64,000 nucleotides of DNA from Bacteroidia bacterium (GCA_030426345.1 JAUHYU010000008.1:29632-93631); one strand, 5' to 3'. Counted from the stretch's first letter, positions 1-9,024 are shown. Numbers and translations are program-made. The notes: generated by a model not told the origin, from the letters alone.

Positions 1-1255
1 TCTGTTGATGGGATTATCTTCGTTTGGCCAATCTAAAACCATTGAAGGGGTAGTACTTGATGTAAAAAACAAGCTGCCGCTTGCCTTTGCTACGATAGGT
101 ATTTCGGGAACCATGGTGGGGACAGCGTCAAATGCGGAAGGAAAATTTACCCTAACGGCCCCTGATTTCCTTACGGATTCAATTTTCACAGTTTCCTACA
201 TGGGGTATAAAAATTTCACCATCAAAGTAAGTGAAATCCAATCCCCATTGGAAGTTAAACTGGAGGAAGATGCCATCACGCTCCACGAGGTAGAGGTGCG
301 GCCTTGGCAGCCATGGGATTACGTTTGGCATGCGATGCAACGGATACCGGAAAATTATCCTAAAAATCCATACATGACCCATGGGTATTATACGGAGTAC
401 ATTTCGGAAAATGATGTGTTCCTGAAATTTACGGAAGCCGTGATCGAGACGTACAGTCCTCCCTACGGAGGTGAAACGGAAAGTCAGTCCAAGGTGCTAA
501 AAGCGCGCAGGGGAGAGGATATAGGCTCTTTGAGTTTTATGCGGGATAAAATTGAAAAAAAGCTGGAAAAGGAACAGCGAAAAGCGGAGAAAAAAGGCCA
601 TGAAAATGATCAATCGATTAATCTGGACGAAGAAATAATTTCAGCTTCCTTTGGTGGTCCAAAACAAATATTAAGCGGTGACCCTTTGAGAGATACGGCA
701 GATTTTTTGAATCCTGACCTAAGAAAAAAATTCAAATATTCCATTGATGGATATTCTCGCTATTTTGGCGAGCAAGTGATCATCATCGGCTTCAAAAGCA
801 AGGGAACTTACGATCACCAAAAACTGGAGGGAAGCACTTATATTTCCATGGAAAGTGATGCCATTATTGCGATGGAATTTGACATCAAGGTGGTGATCCC
901 GGTAGTAGTCAAACCGTTAATCTTTGTATTTGGGTTTGGTATTACCAATCCACAATTGCACGCAATGGTGCATTATCGGCCTGTCAATGACCTTTGGTAT
1001 TTGAATGATATTTCTATAGAAGGGGGCACAAGGCTTACCAAAAAGAAGATGTTTAAAAAGAATGACCGCAGCAATTTTTTCATGGAAATAGCATTGATCA
1101 ACAATCAGTTTTCATTGGAAAATGTGCATGAAATCCCAGAAGTTGAACGCATCGATGAAGATAAACCATTGGAAGAACAGGTTGATCCCGATCCAGAATT
1201 TTGGAAAACCTATCAGGTGGTGAGGCCAGCTCGCTGGAACCAGAACAATAAATAA
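1..1255 (+). CDS. Carboxypeptidase-regulatory-like domain envelope protein, 5' end cut by window edge
   Basis: The reading frame is open to the left edge. The first visible residues (GLSSFGQ before SKTIEG) look like the tail of a signal peptide, so the real start probably lies outside the window and the TTG/ATG at 5-10 is internal. Residues about 12-95 form a CarboxypepD_reg-like beta-sandwich (EGVVLDVKNKLPLAFATIGI, then EGKFTL and VSYMGYK), as on many secreted or outer-membrane Bacteroidota proteins. The remaining roughly 320 residues have a charged Lys/Glu segment (about 180-205) and beta-rich stretches but no plug or long barrel, so it is not a typical TonB receptor or DUF5686 barrel. Its job is unknown. 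The domain call is good; localisation is inferred. Confidence 0.75.
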   Translation, partial: LLMGLSSFGQSKTIEGVVLDVKNKLPLAFATIGISGTMVGTASNAEGKFTLTAPDFLTDSIFTVSYMGYKNFTIKVSEIQSPLEVKLEEDAITLHEVEVRPWQPWDYVWHAMQRIPENYPKNPYMTHGYYTEYISENDVFLKFTEAVIETYSPPYGGETESQSKVLKARRGEDIGSLSFMRDKIEKKLEKEQRKAEKKGHENDQSINLDEEIISASFGGPKQILSGDPLRDTADFLNPDLRKKFKYSIDGYSRYFGEQVIIIGFKSKGTYDHQKLEGSTYISMESDAIIAMEFDIKVVIPVVVKPLIFVFGFGITNPQLHAMVHYRPVNDLWYLNDISIEGGTRLTKKKMFKKNDRSNFFMEIALINNQFSLENVHEIPEVERIDEDKPLEEQVDPDPEFWKTYQVVRPARWNQNNK

Positions 1256-1257
1256 AC

Positions 1258-1282
1258 CCATGGATTTTCGCATGCTTTTATT
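1258..1282 (+). repeat. CCATGG-type dispersed repeat copy after first gene
   Basis: CCATGGATTTT followed by CGCATGCTTTTA lies directly behind the stop codon at 1255. It matches the family seen at many gene ends here (core CCATGGATTTT, then a spacer, then GCTTTT). This copy has only one arm, so it is a weak terminator at best. Confidence 0.6.
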
Positions 1283-1343
1283 GTGAAGTGGGATTTTTTG
1301 AACTAAGTTGTAAAACAATATCTAAATCATAATTTTTACCGGT

Positions 1344-1937
1344 ATGGCTAAAAAATCAAAGAAAGGAAAGGATTCAAATCCCGTTCAAGAGCAGAAGAAA
1401 GGAAGGTTGACGAAGCTAAAAAAAGCCATCAGAAAGCTGAAACTGTTTGAATTGAAATTGAAATCAAAGGAAAAGAAGATTGATAAAGAGCTCAAAAAAT
1501 TAAAACTGGATGGGCTGAAAGAAAGCAAGTCGAAAAAGGACAAAAAGAAACAAAAAGCTGATAAGAGTAAAAAGAAACCCAAAGAGGTTAAGAATAAAAC
1601 AGACGTAAAAAAAAAGTTAATAAAATCGAAAACCAATACTGCCGTCGCAAGTACAACAAGTGCCGAAAAGTCTGTTCCTACTGTTGGAAAAAAGCCACCC
1701 AAATCCACAAATAGGCGAGTACCTGTTAGAAGAAATGCAAGCAAAGTAACTATCACTAAGCCAGTGGCCAAAGCAAAATCCACATCAAGTAATGATGTCA
1801 ATGTAAGCAACGCCTTGGCTCATATCCGAAAAATGATTACGATAGAGGATCTTCAGAATTTTGTAAAAGGCGACGTGCGCCTAACAGTGAAAAAAGCTGC
1901 TGCTGCAAAACTAAAATCCCTCACGAGAAAGGATTGA
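1344..1937 (+). CDS. Lysine-rich, histone-H1-like basic protein
   Basis: A 197-residue, extremely basic protein. Residues 1-95 are mostly Lys, with Leu-rich heptad-like runs (KLKKAIRKLKLFELKLKSKE), followed by a Ser/Thr/Pro/Val linker (95-150). The C-terminal segment (about 155-195) is more ordered (IRKMITIEDLQNFVKGD, then KKAAAAKLKSL). Composition recalls bacterial histone-H1-like or AlgP-type proteins that bind DNA or RNA without a fixed fold, but no catalytic or named domain is visible. It begins at an ATG after an A-rich leader and stands alone. Nucleic-acid binding is inferred from charge only. Confidence 0.6.
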   Translation: MAKKSKKGKDSNPVQEQKKGRLTKLKKAIRKLKLFELKLKSKEKKIDKELKKLKLDGLKESKSKKDKKKQKADKSKKKPKEVKNKTDVKKKLIKSKTNTAVASTTSAEKSVPTVGKKPPKSTNRRVPVRRNASKVTITKPVAKAKSTSSNDVNVSNALAHIRKMITIEDLQNFVKGDVRLTVKKAAAAKLKSLTRKD

Positions 1938-1940
1938 TAA

Positions 1941-1966
1941 AAAAAAGCTCAAAAATCCATGGATTA
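1941..1966 (-). repeat. CCATGG-type repeat, reverse orientation
   Basis: On the minus strand this reads TAATCCATGGATTTTTGAGC followed by a T-run, the same core as the family elsewhere. It sits immediately behind the stop codon of the Lys-rich gene and contains the octamer TCCATGGA at 1956-1963. Confidence 0.6.
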
Positions 1967-2096
1967 TTAATGATTTATTCAAGCCCATACATGAAGAGGG
2001 GCCAATAAACTTTTGACAATTCTGTTATATTCGGGTATCAATCAAAAGTATATGATAAATTGTGTGATTGGTTTTCGAAATTATTCTCCGATATAA

Positions 2097-4976
2097 ATGG
2101 GTTTGACGAACAGTTCATTTTTTAAACTATCTATAAAATCAGGCTTTAGGGCGTGTTTGATAATCTTATTTGCGTTTCAAATTTCCTATGGCCAGGAATT
2201 TGGAGGCAATCCTCCTTCAATGAAATGGCGGCAAATTGACACGGATACTGCACAAATAATCTATCCAGAATCCATGGAAAACGAAGCCAATCGTGTGGCT
2301 AATACCGTTCATTATCTAAATAAAAATACTCGACAATCCATTGGCTCTCGACAGAAGAAGATTGGTATAATGCTGCAAAATCAACCTGTAGTTTCCAATG
2401 GTTATGTCGCCTTAGCACCGTTTATATCTGAGTTGTACCTCAATGCCTTGCAAAATGATCACGTCCTCGGAACTAATTGGTTGGACATGCTTACGATCCA
2501 TGAGTATCGACACGCACTTCAATTTATGAACACCAAGCAGGGCATCACCAAAGTTGGGTATTATCTATCAGGAGAGTTGGGGTGGAGTTATTTGGCAAAT
2601 GTCAGTATTCCCAATTGGTTTTGGGAAGGAGATGCTGTAGTCAGCGAAACGGCCTACACAGCTCAAGGAAGGGGCAGAATTCCATATTTTTACAATGGAT
2701 ATAAAAGTCTTTTGCTGGATGATAAAGTCTATAATTACCAAAAAGCCCGAAATGGCTCTATCAAAGATTTTGTGCCAAATCATTATCCTCTTGGCTTTTT
2801 GATGTGCAACTATGGCCGAGAGCAATATGGTAATGATTTTTGGAAAGGAGTCGTAGCCGATGCAAGTCGATACAAAGGTATTTTCTATCCTTTTTCCAAA
2901 GCGATTAAAAGGCGGACAGGGCTTTCTACGAAAGAAATGTATCAAAAATCCATAGATTATTATGATACCAAATGGACTGCAAATGACACGGGCCAGGACA
3001 ATAGCATGGGTGTCAATTCCATGGAAAAAGAAGGTATTTTTACATCTTACCAGTATCCACAGGCAGCCAACGGTAAAGTAATTGCCTACAAAGAAAGTTA
3101 TCAGCAGATTGGCGGATTTTATGGAATTGATGCACAGGGAAATGAATCATTGATTTGTAGACAGGGTAGGGTGCTGGATAATTATTTTTCGGCAAGCGAT
3201 GAAAAATTGATCTGGGCAGAACTTGGGCAAGACGAGCGCTGGTCTTGGCAGACATATTCCAATATTGTTGTCTATGATTTGGAAACGAAAAAACGTCGTA
3301 GACTGACTCATCAAAAAAGATACTTTTCTCCTGATATTTCGCATGACGGAAAGCAAATGGTCGTTGTGCAAAATACTACGCAGCTAGATTGCCATTTACA
3401 TTTACTTTCTCAGGAAGGAAACTTTGTTAGGGAATTGCCAAATGACGAAAACTATTTTTATTCCTATCCAAAATGGTCCAGGGATGGCGAACATATTCTT
3501 GCTTTGGTGCGCAATCGAAATGGAAGGGTCGCGCTTGCAAGTATCGAAATAGCCTCAGGAATCCATGAGATTTTGGTGCCTTTTACCAGTCATCAGTTGG
3601 GTATTCCTTATGAAACGGAAGATTATATTTATTTCTCGGCATCTTTTACCGGCACAGACAATGTTGTCGCTTTGAAAAAGCAAGATGGGGAGTTGTTTCA
3701 GGTGACGGATGGAAAATTGGGTTCTTATGCTGCAAGCGTGGATGGAGATCAGCTATACTTTAGTCGGTTTACTTCCATGGGAAACGATCTGAAATCCATG
3801 GATTTAAAGTCTGAAGATTGGAAACCCATTGAGATCATCGAACCTGTGGAAATGGAGGTTTACGATTTTGAGGCAGTAAATGTAGAAGGTGGCGATATTT
3901 CTGAGAAGATTCCATCTAAAGAATATCCTTCTAAACCATATTCCAAATCATCAAATCTGCTCAATATCCATAGTTGGAGCCTTTTGTTCAACGATCCGAA
4001 TTATGAGTGGGCACTGTCGTCCAATAACCTGTTGAACACATTGGCCATGAACCTTGGCGTTAGGTACAATCGAAACGATCAGGATTTTACGTATTTTTTG
4101 GATGCCAGCTATGCGCAATATTATCCAGTTGTATCTGTGTCAGCGAGTTTGGCTCAGCGTCAACAACTAGTTCCTATAACGGATCCGTCCGATGAATCTG
4201 TTGAAAACAGAAACATCAAATGGTGGGAGAGTACTATCCGACCGGGCATTTCCGTTCCATTAAATCTCAGTTCTGGATTATACGCCAGAGGGGTGAATCT
4301 GAGTACGTCTTATGCTTATTCTTCTGTAAATTTCAATAATTATGATGATCTGAATTTGCAGGATTTTGATATCCATTCGGGAAATGGTAGCATCACCTTT
4401 ATCAACAGAAGGAAGAAGGCCAAACAAAATATCATGGCAAAATACAGTCAATATTTAGCTATGAGCGGCAATATAGCTTTGGATGATAATGTGGCCAGCC
4501 AATTCTTTGCCGATTCCGAATTGACCTTTCCTGGATTATTTCCCAATCACAATCTGGTTTTTCAGGGAAGTTTCCAGCTAGAAGATGCGAAAAACAACTA
4601 TTCATATTCAGACAATTTCTCTTATGCCCGTGGCTACAATCGACCGGTTTACGACTATATTTATAAAGTTGGAGCCAATTACCACTTGCCATTATTTTAT
4701 CCTGATTGGGGCGTATTGGGCATTTTGTATGCGTACCGCTTGCGTGCCAATGTGTTTTTTGATTATAGTCGGTCTCATTTAAAGGCCCTAAATAACAGGA
4801 CAACATTTATTCAGTTGTACAATTCCGTAGGAGGAGAGCTCGTCTTGGACGCCAGATGGTTCAATTTATATGATTTTAGCGTTGGTTTTCGCTACAGCTA
4901 TTTACTCAACAATGATCCCCAGAATGAAAATTTAAAAAATTCATTTGAAATTTTCATTCCTGTGATGCGATTTTAA
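2097..4976 (+). CDS. Secreted gluzincin-like protein with beta-propeller and outer-membrane barrel
   Basis: A 959-residue protein with a signal peptide (hydrophobic 18-31, cleavage near SYGQ). Residues 135-139 are HEYRH, a zinc HExxH motif. A third ligand candidate follows 38 residues later in NWFWEGDA (E177), the EG-A arrangement of gluzincin peptidases. Residues about 310-600 contain TolB/PD40-type propeller blades (FSPDISHDGKQM, YPKWSRDGEHI). Residues about 630-959 are alternating beta-strands ending in an aromatic Phe (PVMRF), as expected for an outer-membrane barrel. It is probably a surface-anchored metalloprotease or a catalytically unusual relative. Its 3' end overlaps the convergent DUF92 gene by 4 bases. 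Substrate is unknown. Confidence 0.75.
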   Translation: MGLTNSSFFKLSIKSGFRACLIILFAFQISYGQEFGGNPPSMKWRQIDTDTAQIIYPESMENEANRVANTVHYLNKNTRQSIGSRQKKIGIMLQNQPVVSNGYVALAPFISELYLNALQNDHVLGTNWLDMLTIHEYRHALQFMNTKQGITKVGYYLSGELGWSYLANVSIPNWFWEGDAVVSETAYTAQGRGRIPYFYNGYKSLLLDDKVYNYQKARNGSIKDFVPNHYPLGFLMCNYGREQYGNDFWKGVVADASRYKGIFYPFSKAIKRRTGLSTKEMYQKSIDYYDTKWTANDTGQDNSMGVNSMEKEGIFTSYQYPQAANGKVIAYKESYQQIGGFYGIDAQGNESLICRQGRVLDNYFSASDEKLIWAELGQDERWSWQTYSNIVVYDLETKKRRRLTHQKRYFSPDISHDGKQMVVVQNTTQLDCHLHLLSQEGNFVRELPNDENYFYSYPKWSRDGEHILALVRNRNGRVALASIEIASGIHEILVPFTSHQLGIPYETEDYIYFSASFTGTDNVVALKKQDGELFQVTDGKLGSYAASVDGDQLYFSRFTSMGNDLKSMDLKSEDWKPIEIIEPVEMEVYDFEAVNVEGGDISEKIPSKEYPSKPYSKSSNLLNIHSWSLLFNDPNYEWALSSNNLLNTLAMNLGVRYNRNDQDFTYFLDASYAQYYPVVSVSASLAQRQQLVPITDPSDESVENRNIKWWESTIRPGISVPLNLSSGLYARGVNLSTSYAYSSVNFNNYDDLNLQDFDIHSGNGSITFINRRKKAKQNIMAKYSQYLAMSGNIALDDNVASQFFADSELTFPGLFPNHNLVFQGSFQLEDAKNNYSYSDNFSYARGYNRPVYDYIYKVGANYHLPLFYPDWGVLGILYAYRLRANVFFDYSRSHLKALNNRTTFIQLYNSVGGELVLDARWFNLYDFSVGFRYSYLLNNDPQNENLKNSFEIFIPVMRF

Positions 4977-5671
4977 ATCAACAAATAACATAACAATGCC
5001 CCTGAAAGCGTGGCAAAGAAATTAACCTGATGATTGTTCAGGTAGCCTTTTTGTTGCAGGGTGGCTCCAAGTACAGAATCCACAATATTCCCCAAAAAAC
5101 CACAAGCTGATATTATCATAAATCGCTGTAAATCAAAATAAAACAAGTAATCTCCTAAAGCAATAATACAAGCACCAATAATCCCAACAGCAAAGCCAAA
5201 CATACTTACCACGCCATCCTTTCCTTTTGTTGCTTGTTTGAAATTGAGGATGTTGAAGTGATTTTTACCATACACATTTCCCAATTCAGACGACAACGTG
5301 TCGGAACATGCCACGGCAAAACTTGAAGCGATCATTGTAGAAAAAATAAATTTTTCTACAGGAAAAATAAGTGCAAACAATGCCAAGAATAAAGGAATGC
5401 CTCCATTGGCAAATACATTTGAAATTCCCCTGACTCCATCATTTTTCTCCGCTAATCCGGTCATGGATTTTGCATGCTTTTTCCATGAAGTGGCAGCAGT
5501 ACCTACAACGAAAAAAAGGAAAAGCGCAAAAAGGCTTTCCAGTCCTCCTCCTGCCCAGAGTACAAACGCCAACACCGTACCTGAAACTGCCCCAAGAAAA
5601 TCTAGTTTTTTTAGATAAAAACTCAGAGCCCCTGCCAAAAGAATGAAAAAGAAAATGAGGTAAAAAACCAT
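4973..5671 (-). CDS. DUF92 family integral membrane protein
   Basis: A 232-residue, multi-spanning membrane protein of the DUF92/TMEM19 family. Visible family features are the Asp/Ser-rich loop SDTLSSELG (about 125-133), the KGKDGVVS segment and the GNIVDSVLGATLQ motif near the C-terminus. Some DUF92 relatives (plant VTE6) are phytyl-phosphate kinases. By analogy this may act on an isoprenoid phosphate, but that is inference. The ATG lies inside a CCATGG repeat (5668-5687). The stop overlaps the convergent neighbour by 4 bases, leaving no room for a separate terminator. Confidence 0.85.
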   Translation of the reverse strand: MVFYLIFFFILLAGALSFYLKKLDFLGAVSGTVLAFVLWAGGGLESLFALFLFFVVGTAATSWKKHAKSMTGLAEKNDGVRGISNVFANGGIPLFLALFALIFPVEKFIFSTMIASSFAVACSDTLSSELGNVYGKNHFNILNFKQATKGKDGVVSMFGFAVGIIGACIIALGDYLFYFDLQRFMIISACGFLGNIVDSVLGATLQQKGYLNNHQVNFFATLSGALLCYLLI

Positions 5672-5687
5672 GGATTTATGCTACTTT
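5668..5687 (+). repeat. CCATGG-type repeat containing the start codon of the DUF92 gene
   Basis: CCATGGATTTATGCTACTTT matches the dispersed family. The palindromic CATG provides the minus-strand ATG of the DUF92 gene at 5671. Confidence 0.5.
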
Positions 5688-5761
5688 CGTGGCTCTATTT
5701 ATCAAGTTGAAATAATGGATTCTACAATCCAAAAAAGTATATTCGTGTAAAAATATAAATT

Positions 5762-6154
5762 ATGAGTGGATTTTTAAGTTTTCTGAAAAAGGCAGGGATC
5801 ATTCTGTTGCTTTTGGCCATAGTCGTATTTGTGTTTCTAAATGTAGCCAATTACTCTACCGGGTTTAGGGCAGGGGTTCCTACTAAAATAAGTAAGAAAG
5901 GCGTCATTTTGAAAACCTATGAAGGAACTTTGAATGTTGGGGGCTTGACCAATTCTGCCGAAGGAGCTATTCCGACAACTTGGGAGTTTACGGTTAGAAA
6001 ATCCGCAGACAGTGTCATTGCAAAGATAGATAGAGCCATACTTGAGGGCAGCCGGGTAAAACTCATTTATGATGAAAAATACGTCAGGTTTTTTTGGCTT
6101 GGGGATACCAAGCATTTTGTGTACGACGTGGAAGTGCTAAAGGATGGAAGGTAA
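5762..6154 (+). CDS. Small membrane-anchored protein of unknown function
   Basis: A 130-residue protein with one N-terminal transmembrane helix (about 10-27), a short positively charged cytoplasmic start and a beta-rich soluble part. The segment about 40-125 includes KKGVILKTYEGTLNVGG, WEFTV and YDEKYVRFFWLGDTKHFVYDV. Homologues in Bacteroidota are often labelled 6-phosphogluconate dehydrogenase, but nothing here resembles that enzyme (no Rossmann motif, far too short), so that name should not be carried over. It is a conserved hypothetical followed by a strong palindromic terminator. Confidence 0.7.
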   Translation: MSGFLSFLKKAGIILLLLAIVVFVFLNVANYSTGFRAGVPTKISKKGVILKTYEGTLNVGGLTNSAEGAIPTTWEFTVRKSADSVIAKIDRAILEGSRVKLIYDEKYVRFFWLGDTKHFVYDVEVLKDGR

Positions 6155-6183
6155 ATCAAGGGATATGTTGAAATTTTTGGTTG

Positions 6184-6225
6184 ATAAAAAGGGTTTCAAA
6201 TCCATGGATTTGAAACCCTTTTTAT
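6184..6225. terminator. 42-bp perfect palindrome, terminator centred on CCATGG
   Basis: Every base from 6184 to 6225 pairs with its mirror around TCCATGGA (6201-6208). The arms carry AAAAAGGGTTTCAAA and its complement, ending in a T-run on either strand. It follows the small membrane protein and precedes typA. It is the cleanest hairpin member of the CCATGG family. Confidence 0.9.
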
Positions 6226-6312
6226 AATATATATTTCTTTCCACCCATCTAGTTTGGCTTCAACAGGTTCTAAATAAAACAAGTTTCTAATCGAATATCC
6301 ATTACATCTCCG

Positions 6313-6320
6313 TATTTTTG
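6313..6320 (+). promoter_or_regulatory. Bacteroidota-type -7 promoter element for typA
   Basis: TATTTTTG followed by CG fits the TAnnTTTG -7 consensus of Bacteroidota sigma factor, 29 bases ahead of the typA ATG. A -33 TTTG is only approximate (GTTTC near 6283). Confidence 0.5.
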
Positions 6321-6348
6321 CGCCTCGAAAATTAAGCATAGAACAGAA

Positions 6349-8115
6349 ATGATACAATCGATAAGGAATATTGCCATTATTGCGCACGTTGACCATGGCA
6401 AAACTACGCTGGTAGACAAGATAATCCATGAATGCCAGACGCTGGATCCAAGGAAAGAAACAGGTGATTTGATTTTGGATAATAATGATTTAGAGCGTGA
6501 GAGAGGCATTACCATCTTATCAAAAAACGTTTCTGTTAATTATAAAGATGTAAAGATCAACCTGATCGACACCCCAGGTCACGCAGATTTTGGTGGAGAG
6601 GTCGAAAGGGTATTGAAAATGGCAGATGGCGTGCTTTTGTTGGTCGATGCTTTTGAGGGACCAATGCCGCAAACGAGATTTGTACTGAGTAAAGCAATTG
6701 AATTGGGCCTGAAGCCTATCGTGGTTGTAAATAAAGTAGACAAGGAAAACTGTAGACCTGATGAAGTGCACGAAGCAGTTTTTGATTTGATGTTCAATCT
6801 GGAAGCTTCAGAAGATCAATTGGATTTTGAGACACTTTATGGGTCGTCAAAGCATGGCTGGATGAGCAAAGATTGGAACGATAAGACAGAGAATATTCGT
6901 CCGCTTTTGGATACTATTTTGGAAGTAATTCCTGAGGCTCCTTACCGTGAAGGAAACCCGCAAATGCAGATCACGTCTTTGGATTTTTCTAAATTTTTAG
7001 GAAGGATAGCGATCGGAAGGGTATTTCGTGGAGATTTGGTAGAAGGTAAGGATTACGTGATTTGCAGAAGAGATGGAAGCACCAAAAAGATAAGAATCAA
7101 AGAACTATATGTGTTTGTTGGTCTTGGTAGGGAAAAAGTAACTAATGTGCGCAGTGGCGATATTTGTGCCATTGTAGGAGTTGATGATTTTGATATTGGA
7201 GATACCTTAACGGATGTCAACAATCCTGAGCCATTGCCAAGAATAAAAATTGACGAGCCTACCATGAGTATGCTTTTTACGATCAATAATTCTCCATTTT
7301 TTGGTAAAGAAGGAAAGTTTGTAACCTCCCGACACCTTAGAGACAGGTTGTTCAAGGAAACAGAAAAGAACCTTGCATTGCGTGTAGAAGAAACGGCAAC
7401 AGAAGATAAATTTATGGTTTTTGGTAGAGGTGTTTTGCACCTTTCCGTATTGATAGAAACCATGAGAAGAGAGGGGTATGAACTGCAAGTTGGTCGTCCT
7501 CACGTAATTGAAAAAGAAATTGACGGGAAGAGATGTGAACCTTTTGAATTTCTTGTAATTGATGTTCCGGAGGTTTCTGAAGGAAAAGTAATCGAACTGG
7601 TGACCCAAAGGAAAGGGCAACTTCAAGTAATGGAGCCAAAAGGGGATTTGAAGCATTTAGAGTTTGTAATACCATCAAGAGGATTGATAGGACTTAGAAA
7701 TATAATGTTGACCGCCACGGCAGGTGAAGCAGTAATGACCCATAGATTTAAAAACTTTGAACCATATTGTGGAGAGATAAATTCTAAAGCCAAAGGATCG
7801 ATTGTTTCCATGGAAAAAGGAATGGTGCTCACATTTGCTTTGGATCGTCTTCAAGATCGCGGGAAGTTTTTTGTTGAGGCAGGTGATCAAGTCTACAAAG
7901 GTCAGGTGATCGGCGAATATACCCGCGACAATGACTTGGAAGTGAATGTGATCAAAGGCAAACAACTGACCAACATGCGTGCTTCAGGTTCTGATACCAG
8001 CGCCAAGATCACTCCCAAAATTGTTTTTTCATTGGAAGAATCCATGGAGTATATCAAGGATGATGAGTATCTGGAGATCACTCCACAGAGTTTGCGTATC
8101 AGAAAAATAAGCTAA
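6349..8115 (+). CDS. typA: Translational GTPase TypA/BipA
   Basis: A 588-residue translation-factor GTPase that binds the 70S ribosome and aids 50S assembly and stress or cold growth. G1 is AHVDHGKTT at residues 12-20, then switch I RERGITI, G3 DTPGHADF and G4 NKVDKE. EF-G-like domains II, III and V follow, with the TypA-specific C-terminal region containing RGLIGLRNIMLTATAGEAVM. Length is normal for the family. It starts at ATG without a Shine-Dalgarno sequence. It is monocistronic between the perfect-palindrome terminator and the cold-shock gene, a functionally suggestive neighbour. Very secure call. Confidence 0.97.
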   Translation: MIQSIRNIAIIAHVDHGKTTLVDKIIHECQTLDPRKETGDLILDNNDLERERGITILSKNVSVNYKDVKINLIDTPGHADFGGEVERVLKMADGVLLLVDAFEGPMPQTRFVLSKAIELGLKPIVVVNKVDKENCRPDEVHEAVFDLMFNLEASEDQLDFETLYGSSKHGWMSKDWNDKTENIRPLLDTILEVIPEAPYREGNPQMQITSLDFSKFLGRIAIGRVFRGDLVEGKDYVICRRDGSTKKIRIKELYVFVGLGREKVTNVRSGDICAIVGVDDFDIGDTLTDVNNPEPLPRIKIDEPTMSMLFTINNSPFFGKEGKFVTSRHLRDRLFKETEKNLALRVEETATEDKFMVFGRGVLHLSVLIETMRREGYELQVGRPHVIEKEIDGKRCEPFEFLVIDVPEVSEGKVIELVTQRKGQLQVMEPKGDLKHLEFVIPSRGLIGLRNIMLTATAGEAVMTHRFKNFEPYCGEINSKAKGSIVSMEKGMVLTFALDRLQDRGKFFVEAGDQVYKGQVIGEYTRDNDLEVNVIKGKQLTNMRASGSDTSAKITPKIVFSLEESMEYIKDDEYLEITPQSLRIRKIS

Positions 8116-8190
8116 TCGGCATTGTGCGCTTGAGGTGAATTTTTCATTAAATAGGGTGTAAATCTCATGAAAACACTTTTTTATGTAGAT

Positions 8191-8225
8191 AATCTATTTT
8201 AATTATAGATTTTATTTTACATTTG
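8191..8225 (+). promoter_or_regulatory. Promoter region of cold-shock gene
   Basis: TACATTTG at 8218-8225 fits the TAnnTTTG -7 box and lies 28 bases before the ATG. Just upstream an AATCTA/TAGATT inverted repeat (8191-8196 with 8206-8211) could be an operator or weak hairpin. If transcription starts after the -7 box, the leader is short, unlike the long thermosensor leader of E. coli cspA. Confidence 0.45.
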
Positions 8226-8253
8226 TTTACAATTTTAATTAAGATTTAGTACA

Positions 8254-8445
8254 ATGAACAAAGGAAAAGTAAAATTCTTTAACGAGTCCAAAGGTTATGG
8301 TTTTGTTAAAGATACAGAAACAGAAAAGGAGTATTTCGTGCACGTTTCAGGGCTTATTGATGAGGTAAAAGATGATGACGATGTGACATTTGAGCTTGCT
8401 GAAGGACGTAAAGGATTGAATGCAGTAGATGTTAGATTGGCATAA
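8254..8445 (+). CDS. Cold-shock domain protein
   Basis: A 63-residue single cold-shock domain (OB fold) that binds single-stranded RNA or DNA as an RNA chaperone. RNP1 is KGYGFV (residues 13-18) and RNP2 is YFVHVSG (26-32). Length is that of a minimal CspA-type protein with an acidic loop (DEVKDDDDV). It follows typA with its own promoter-like element and a clear terminator behind it. Confidence 0.95.
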   Translation: MNKGKVKFFNESKGYGFVKDTETEKEYFVHVSGLIDEVKDDDDVTFELAEGRKGLNAVDVRLA

Positions 8446-8472
8446 CATTATAAAATAATTGTAATCAATTTC

Positions 8473-8499
8473 AAGCTTCACTAACGTGGAGCTTTTTTT
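8473..8499 (+). terminator. Rho-independent terminator of cold-shock gene
   Basis: AAGCTTCAC pairs with GTGGAGCTT (one G-T wobble) across a 4-base loop, followed by TTTTTT. Confidence 0.85.
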
Positions 8500-8523
8500 G
8501 TGCAAAAATATTGTTGAAATTCC

Positions 8524-9000
8524 ATGGTTAAATATCGATTGCTTTCCAGAGAGGAATTGGAGGAGTTGGAGAAGGAATTTGTAGAATACCTTATATTAAA
8601 TGGCATTGCTGCTGATGATTGGGTAAAATTAAAGGAGGAAGACCCGAATGGGGCGGAACGAATTGTGCATCTATTTAGCGACGTTGTTTTCGAAAAGATA
8701 ATGCGTAAAATGCATTATCTAGAGTGGAGAGGGACAAAGGAAATAAAGTGTCTTCATTGTCAAAATGAGAAATTTGTTTTGGTGGGATTGGATGCCAGCA
8801 AAATACAGGAAGCCGATCTGAAAAATCCTGAATTCTTAAAAAAGGCCATGCAAAACCCTCCTGAAAATTTAGAAGTTTATACCAAAGATATACTTTATGA
8901 GGCTTCACGTGAAGAAGAAATATTTAAGATGACAGAAGCCGGATATTATGTGTCAGATGGCAAACTCTTTAAGACCCTTTGCCTAGCGCTACCGCAATAA
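8524..9000 (+). CDS. DUF6495-like conserved hypothetical protein
   Basis: A 158-residue soluble, acidic protein. The N-terminal half is helical (REELEELEKEFVEYLILNGI, then DDWVKLKEEDPNGAERIV). A Cys pair, KCLHC, lies near residue 78 and may bind metal or be redox-active. I recall this N-terminal pattern from the Bacteroidota-restricted DUF6495 family, whose function is unknown. The ATG sits in a TTCCATGG context, another copy of the CCATGG core. It may be cotranscribed with the next gene 47 bases downstream. Confidence 0.65.
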   Translation: MVKYRLLSREELEELEKEFVEYLILNGIAADDWVKLKEEDPNGAERIVHLFSDVVFEKIMRKMHYLEWRGTKEIKCLHCQNEKFVLVGLDASKIQEADLKNPEFLKKAMQNPPENLEVYTKDILYEASREEEIFKMTEAGYYVSDGKLFKTLCLALPQ

Positions 9001-9002
9001 AA

Positions 9003-9024
9003 GCATGGATTTTCCATGGATTAT
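9003..9024 (+). repeat. CATGGATTTT repeat, double copy
   Basis: CATGGATTTTCCATGGATTA contains two overlapping CATGGAT cores between the DUF6495-like gene and the CvfB-like gene. Confidence 0.5.

Noticed and set aside
1385..1810. Long Phe/Leu-rich minus-strand frame
   Set aside because: It is the exact antisense of the Lys-rich gene; AAA/AAG codons read backwards give Phe/Leu. The plus frame has the better start and neighbours.
5461..5484. CATGGATTTTGCATGCTTTT inside the DUF92 gene
   Set aside because: It resembles the repeat family but lies in conserved coding sequence (minus strand), so I did not list it as a separate element.
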